42,006 nucleotides of DNA. Origin: a bacterium (lineage in GTDB: Bacteria > Krumholzibacteriota > Krumholzibacteriia > LZORAL124-64-63). Shown piece after piece: positions 39,200 to 42,006 of this stretch (position 1 is its first letter; the number at the start of each line of letters is the position of its first letter). The stretch lies in NCBI GenBank assembly GCA_024223715.1, contig JAAEOA010000245.1:1-42006 (forward strand), in the 5' to 3' direction. The notes under the pieces were generated by a model. It did not search any database and was not told the DNA's origin. It saw nothing but the letters and a program-made list of their open reading frames with translations. Made by a program: the position numbers and the translations under genes.

Positions 39200-41910
39200 T
39201 ATTCTCTCTCATCCTTGCTGGACGAGATTTTCTTTTTTGTCGTTTTCTTTTTGGTTACTTTTTTCCTGGTTGTCTTCTTTTTAGCGGTTTTTTTCTTAGC
39301 TGCTTTCTTCTTGGTGGTCTTTTTCTTCCGGGTTTTTTTCTTCGACTTGCGTGATTCCGCTTCTTTCAACAAAGCCAGCGCATCTTCCACAGTCACATCT
39401 TCCGGATCGCGACCTTTGCCAATAGTTGCGTTCACTTTGTTGTGAGTCACATAAGGACCATACCGGCCTTTAAGAACCTGAAGTGGTTCGCCGGACTCAG
39501 GATGAACCCCAATCTCCTTCAGAACAGTTTTCTTATTCTTATTTCGGATTTTCTCAAGAGCTTCATCCAACCCAATGGAAAATAGGGTATCCACTGAGTC
39601 AACACTGACGAAGACCCTGTTGCGCTCCACATAAGGCCCAAAACGCCCCAGGCCGGCTCGAACAGGTTTTTCCGTCTCTGGATCTATACCAATGTCTCGG
39701 GGAAGGCTCAGCAGGCGCAGTGCAAATTCCAAGTCAACCTTGCTCTGATCGGTTCCTTTTCCCAGACTGATTCGCTTGGGCTTTTTATCTTCTTCTTGCT
39801 CACCAAGTTGCAGATAAGGACCAAATGGGCCTGACAATGAATAAATATTCTGCCCGGTTTCCGGGTGTTGGCCAATGGGTTCTTTGCTTTTGTCCTTCGC
39901 AATAATGAGGTCCAGGGCTTTTTGGGGAGTCAGCTCGTCAATCAAAAGATCCACTGGCAGGGTTGCACTGCGGTCTTCTTCTCCTTCAACCCGAACATAA
40001 ACATAATTCCGGCCAATACGCAGAACGATGGCTCCGCCGGTTTTGGGATCAGTGCCCACCAGAATGCGTGGGAATTCAATTTCAGGCAGTTCTTCTTCGA
40101 TGGCTTTTTCAAGACCCCGCTCATTGTCAGCACTGCCATGATAGAAACCATCCAGGAATTCCACCCAATCGAATTTACCTTCGGCAATGAGGTCAAGCTC
40201 CCGCTCCATCAGGGCGGTAAACTCTGTGTTGACATAAGTTTGGAAATGTTCCCTGAGCAAGTGCGTTACGGCAATTCCAATATAACTGGGAATCAGGGCT
40301 CCACCTTTTTTGCTGACATAGTCGCGGGACTGAATAGTGCCGATCACTGAAGCATAAGTTGAAGGCCGACCAATGCCTTCATCTTCCAGTTTTTTAATCA
40401 ATGAGGCTTCCGTGTACCGAGCCGGTGGTTGAGTTTCATGTTTGATAGGCAGCACTTCGGTTATTTTTACCACTGGCTGGTCCGTAGCATTGCCACCAAC
40501 TGCCTGCCCTTCTTGAAGGTTTGGCAGCAGGGCATCTTTTCCGCGATCGCCATAAACTTTCAAAAATCCTGGGAAACGCACGATGGATCCGTTGGACCGG
40601 AAGATCAAATCCTTGTCATTAACCTTTGTGGAAAATTCCACCACGGTTTTATCCAATTTGGCGTTGGTCATTTGGGAGGCCACAGTGCGGTTCCAAATCA
40701 GGGTATAAAGCCCAAGTTCGTCGGAATCCAAGTAAGGGTCCATCATTTGAGGTGTCCGGGAAATATCCGTAGGCCGGATGGCTTCGTGAGCCTCTTGAGC
40801 CCCTTTGCTTTTGGTCTTGTAACGACGGGGGCCATCGGTGTAATCAGCCCCATATTGGTCACGAATCAGATTTTCTGTTTCTGCGAGGGCTTTTTCACTG
40901 AGAGTCAGAGAGTCTGTCCTCATGTAGGTAATCAAACCTTCACGGCCACCACCGGCCAAGGCAATACCTTCATACAGCCTTTGAGCGATTCGCATAACCC
41001 GCTGAGGAGATTGACGCAAACGACCACTGGCCGCCTGCTGCAGAGTGGACGTTGTAAAAGGTGGTGAAGGACGCTGGGTGGCTTCTTTTCGGGTAATGCC
41101 AGCTACTTTCCAAGGAACATTCTTCTCTGAACCTTCAGCCAAAACACCAGCAAGATCTTTATGCAAATGGACCCGCGTATTGGGTTTTTTTAATTCCCCG
41201 GTATCGGGATCAAAATCTTTGCCACCGGCCAGACGTGTTTCATTGACCCCGGTCAAACGAGCAGCAAACTCCATCCCCTCACTAACGAGTGCTGCTTCCA
41301 CATCGTAATATTCGGCCATGTGAAAAGCTTGACGCTCTTCTTCTTTTTCAACGACCAGACGAACAGCAACGCTTTGTACTCTACCAGCAGAGAGCTTGGT
41401 TCGAACTTTTTTCCACAATACCGGTGATAGACTGTAACCAAAGAGGCGATCCAGAATGCGGCGGCCTTCCTGAGCCCTAACCAGTTGCATATCAATTTCT
41501 CGGGGATTGTCCAGAGCTTCCTGAATGGCTGATTTGGTGATTTCGTGAAAAGAAATGCGGCTGACAGGTACTTTTGGTTTCAGAACTTCAAGCAAATGCC
41601 AACTGATAGCCTCACCCTCGCGATCCTCATCAGTGGCCAGCAGGATTTCATCTGCCGATTTCATAAGCTTTTTAAGTTCCGCCACCTGTTTTTTGCTGTC
41701 TTTGGAAACAACGTAAATAGGTTCATAACCATTGCTCGGATCCACTCCCAAACGAGCCCAGGGCTCTTTTTTGAATTTGGCGGGAATTTCACTGGCACTG
41801 CCTGGCAGGTCACGAATGTGACCATAACTGGATGATACCTGATACTCCTTACCCAAAAAACGGGTAATAGTGCGGGCTTTGGCGGGAGATTCTACAATAA
41901 TCAGCTTCAA
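39199..41910 (-). CDS. topA: DNA topoisomerase I (type IA) with lysine-rich tail
   Basis: TopA relaxes negative supercoils. The 903-residue protein has the TOPRIM domain at the N terminus (KLIIVESPAKARTI, LATDEDREGEAISWHL) and the type IA core. The catalytic Tyr329 is in GLITYMRTDSL, followed by KSKGAQEAHEAIRPTD and EDEGIGRPSTYASVI. The C-terminal region lacks CxxC zinc ribbons. It has instead three repeats of the topoisomerase C-terminal type, each with a GPY core (SGPFGPYLQLG, GRFGPYVERN, GRYGPYVTHN), then about 45 residues of Lys/Thr/Ala-rich tail. A TTG start at 41910 has GGAAGGA about seven bases upstream, and the protein then begins exactly as the family does. Confidence 0.96.
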   Translation of the reverse strand: MKLIIVESPAKARTITRFLGKEYQVSSSYGHIRDLPGSASEIPAKFKKEPWARLGVDPSNGYEPIYVVSKDSKKQVAELKKLMKSADEILLATDEDREGEAISWHLLEVLKPKVPVSRISFHEITKSAIQEALDNPREIDMQLVRAQEGRRILDRLFGYSLSPVLWKKVRTKLSAGRVQSVAVRLVVEKEEERQAFHMAEYYDVEAALVSEGMEFAARLTGVNETRLAGGKDFDPDTGELKKPNTRVHLHKDLAGVLAEGSEKNVPWKVAGITRKEATQRPSPPFTTSTLQQAASGRLRQSPQRVMRIAQRLYEGIALAGGGREGLITYMRTDSLTLSEKALAETENLIRDQYGADYTDGPRRYKTKSKGAQEAHEAIRPTDISRTPQMMDPYLDSDELGLYTLIWNRTVASQMTNAKLDKTVVEFSTKVNDKDLIFRSNGSIVRFPGFLKVYGDRGKDALLPNLQEGQAVGGNATDQPVVKITEVLPIKHETQPPARYTEASLIKKLEDEGIGRPSTYASVIGTIQSRDYVSKKGGALIPSYIGIAVTHLLREHFQTYVNTEFTALMERELDLIAEGKFDWVEFLDGFYHGSADNERGLEKAIEEELPEIEFPRILVGTDPKTGGAIVLRIGRNYVYVRVEGEEDRSATLPVDLLIDELTPQKALDLIIAKDKSKEPIGQHPETGQNIYSLSGPFGPYLQLGEQEEDKKPKRISLGKGTDQSKVDLEFALRLLSLPRDIGIDPETEKPVRAGLGRFGPYVERNRVFVSVDSVDTLFSIGLDEALEKIRNKNKKTVLKEIGVHPESGEPLQVLKGRYGPYVTHNKVNATIGKGRDPEDVTVEDALALLKEAESRKSKKKTRKKKTTKKKAAKKKTAKKKTTRKKVTKKKTTKKKISSSKDERE

Positions 41911-41942
41911 GAAGTCGTCCTTCCCTAAGGTACATTTTCATT

Positions 41943-41963
41943 AAAAAGCCGGGCGAGCCCGGC
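41943..41963 (-). terminator. Intrinsic terminator upstream of topA
   Basis: On the minus strand GCCGGG-CTCG-CCCGGC (41948-41963) is followed by TTTTT (41943-41947). It ends a gene that enters from outside the window. topA begins 33 bases further on, so topA either has a promoter I cannot see in this short gap or relies on read-through. Confidence 0.88.
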
Positions 41964-41969
41964 CAAAAA

Positions 41970-42006
41970 CTATTTTTGAGACCAGCTAATGACTGCTCTC
42001 AAGGCC
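41970..42006 (-). CDS. Possible C-terminal end of an upstream gene
   Basis: The frame ending in TAG at 41970-41972 reads ALRAVISWSQK and stops seven bases before the terminator stem. A second frame ends at a TAG slightly earlier. Eleven residues are too few to name a family. dprA often precedes topA, but nothing here proves that. Confidence 0.35.
   Translation of the reverse strand, partial: ALRAVISWSQK

Noticed and set aside
39220..39345. Lysine-codon-rich stretch as a possible repeat array or CRISPR-like element
   Set aside because: It is the in-frame Lys/Thr tail of topA, with no spacer-repeat structure.

Overview
The window is a dense, almost wholly minus-strand block of bacterial housekeeping genes. 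There are 30 protein genes on the minus strand (two cut by the window edges) and one, rpsT, on the plus strand. No gap between genes exceeds about 230 bases. I see no rRNA gene, intact tRNA gene, insertion sequence or CRISPR array. Several traits suggest an uncultured diderm related to the FCB group (Krumholzibacteria/Eisenbacteria/Marinimicrobia-like lineages). These are a secreted protein ending in an FPNPFNP-type sorting/FlgD-like domain, an Ig-like lipoprotein with a GGP-x-D-x-x-PP start, a LapA-LapB pair (LPS control) and the diaminopimelate genes dapF-dapA-dapB. The phylum is inferred from family resemblance only.

Layout in transcription order, from high to low coordinates. (1) 42006-30116: the end of an unknown gene and its terminator, then topA, trmFO, xerC, hslV, hslU, argF, an Ig-like lipoprotein, dapF, dapA and dapB. 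The topA-trmFO-xerC-hslV-hslU order is the classic one known from Bacillus. (2) 29635-30103: rpsT alone on the plus strand. It diverges from uvrC through overlapping promoters and converges on dapB through a probable shared terminator. (3) 29641-17478: uvrC, xerD, trpS, scpA, scpB, rluB, hisC, aroF, a fused cmk-plsC gene and rpsA, closed by a textbook terminator. (4) 17430-7004: mtaB, miaB, lapA, lapB, a TPR-SPOR protein, mutS and a multi-GAF protein of unknown function. (5) 6871-3945: a well-formed promoter, then mutL and miaA. (6) 3804-1: two tandem paralogous secreted surface proteins, the second cut by the window edge.

Many genes abut or overlap by 1 to 20 bases (TGATG, ATGA, TTGA, TAGTG junctions), so translational coupling is widespread. 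TTG and GTG starts with good Shine-Dalgarno sequences are common. The main themes are DNA repair (mutS, mutL, uvrC), chromosome segregation and topology (xerC, xerD, scpA, scpB, topA), tRNA modification (miaA, miaB, mtaB, trmFO), amino-acid synthesis (aroF, hisC, dapABF, argF) and envelope maintenance (lapA, lapB, plsC domain, SPOR protein).

I found no clear-cut new defence or mobile system. The points most worth a second look are the Rossmann/GAF/degenerate-GGDEF protein between mutS and mutL, the Cmk-PlsC fusion, a tRNA T-arm-like fragment in the trpS leader, the colliding uvrC/rpsT promoters, and active-site changes in DapA and MutL.
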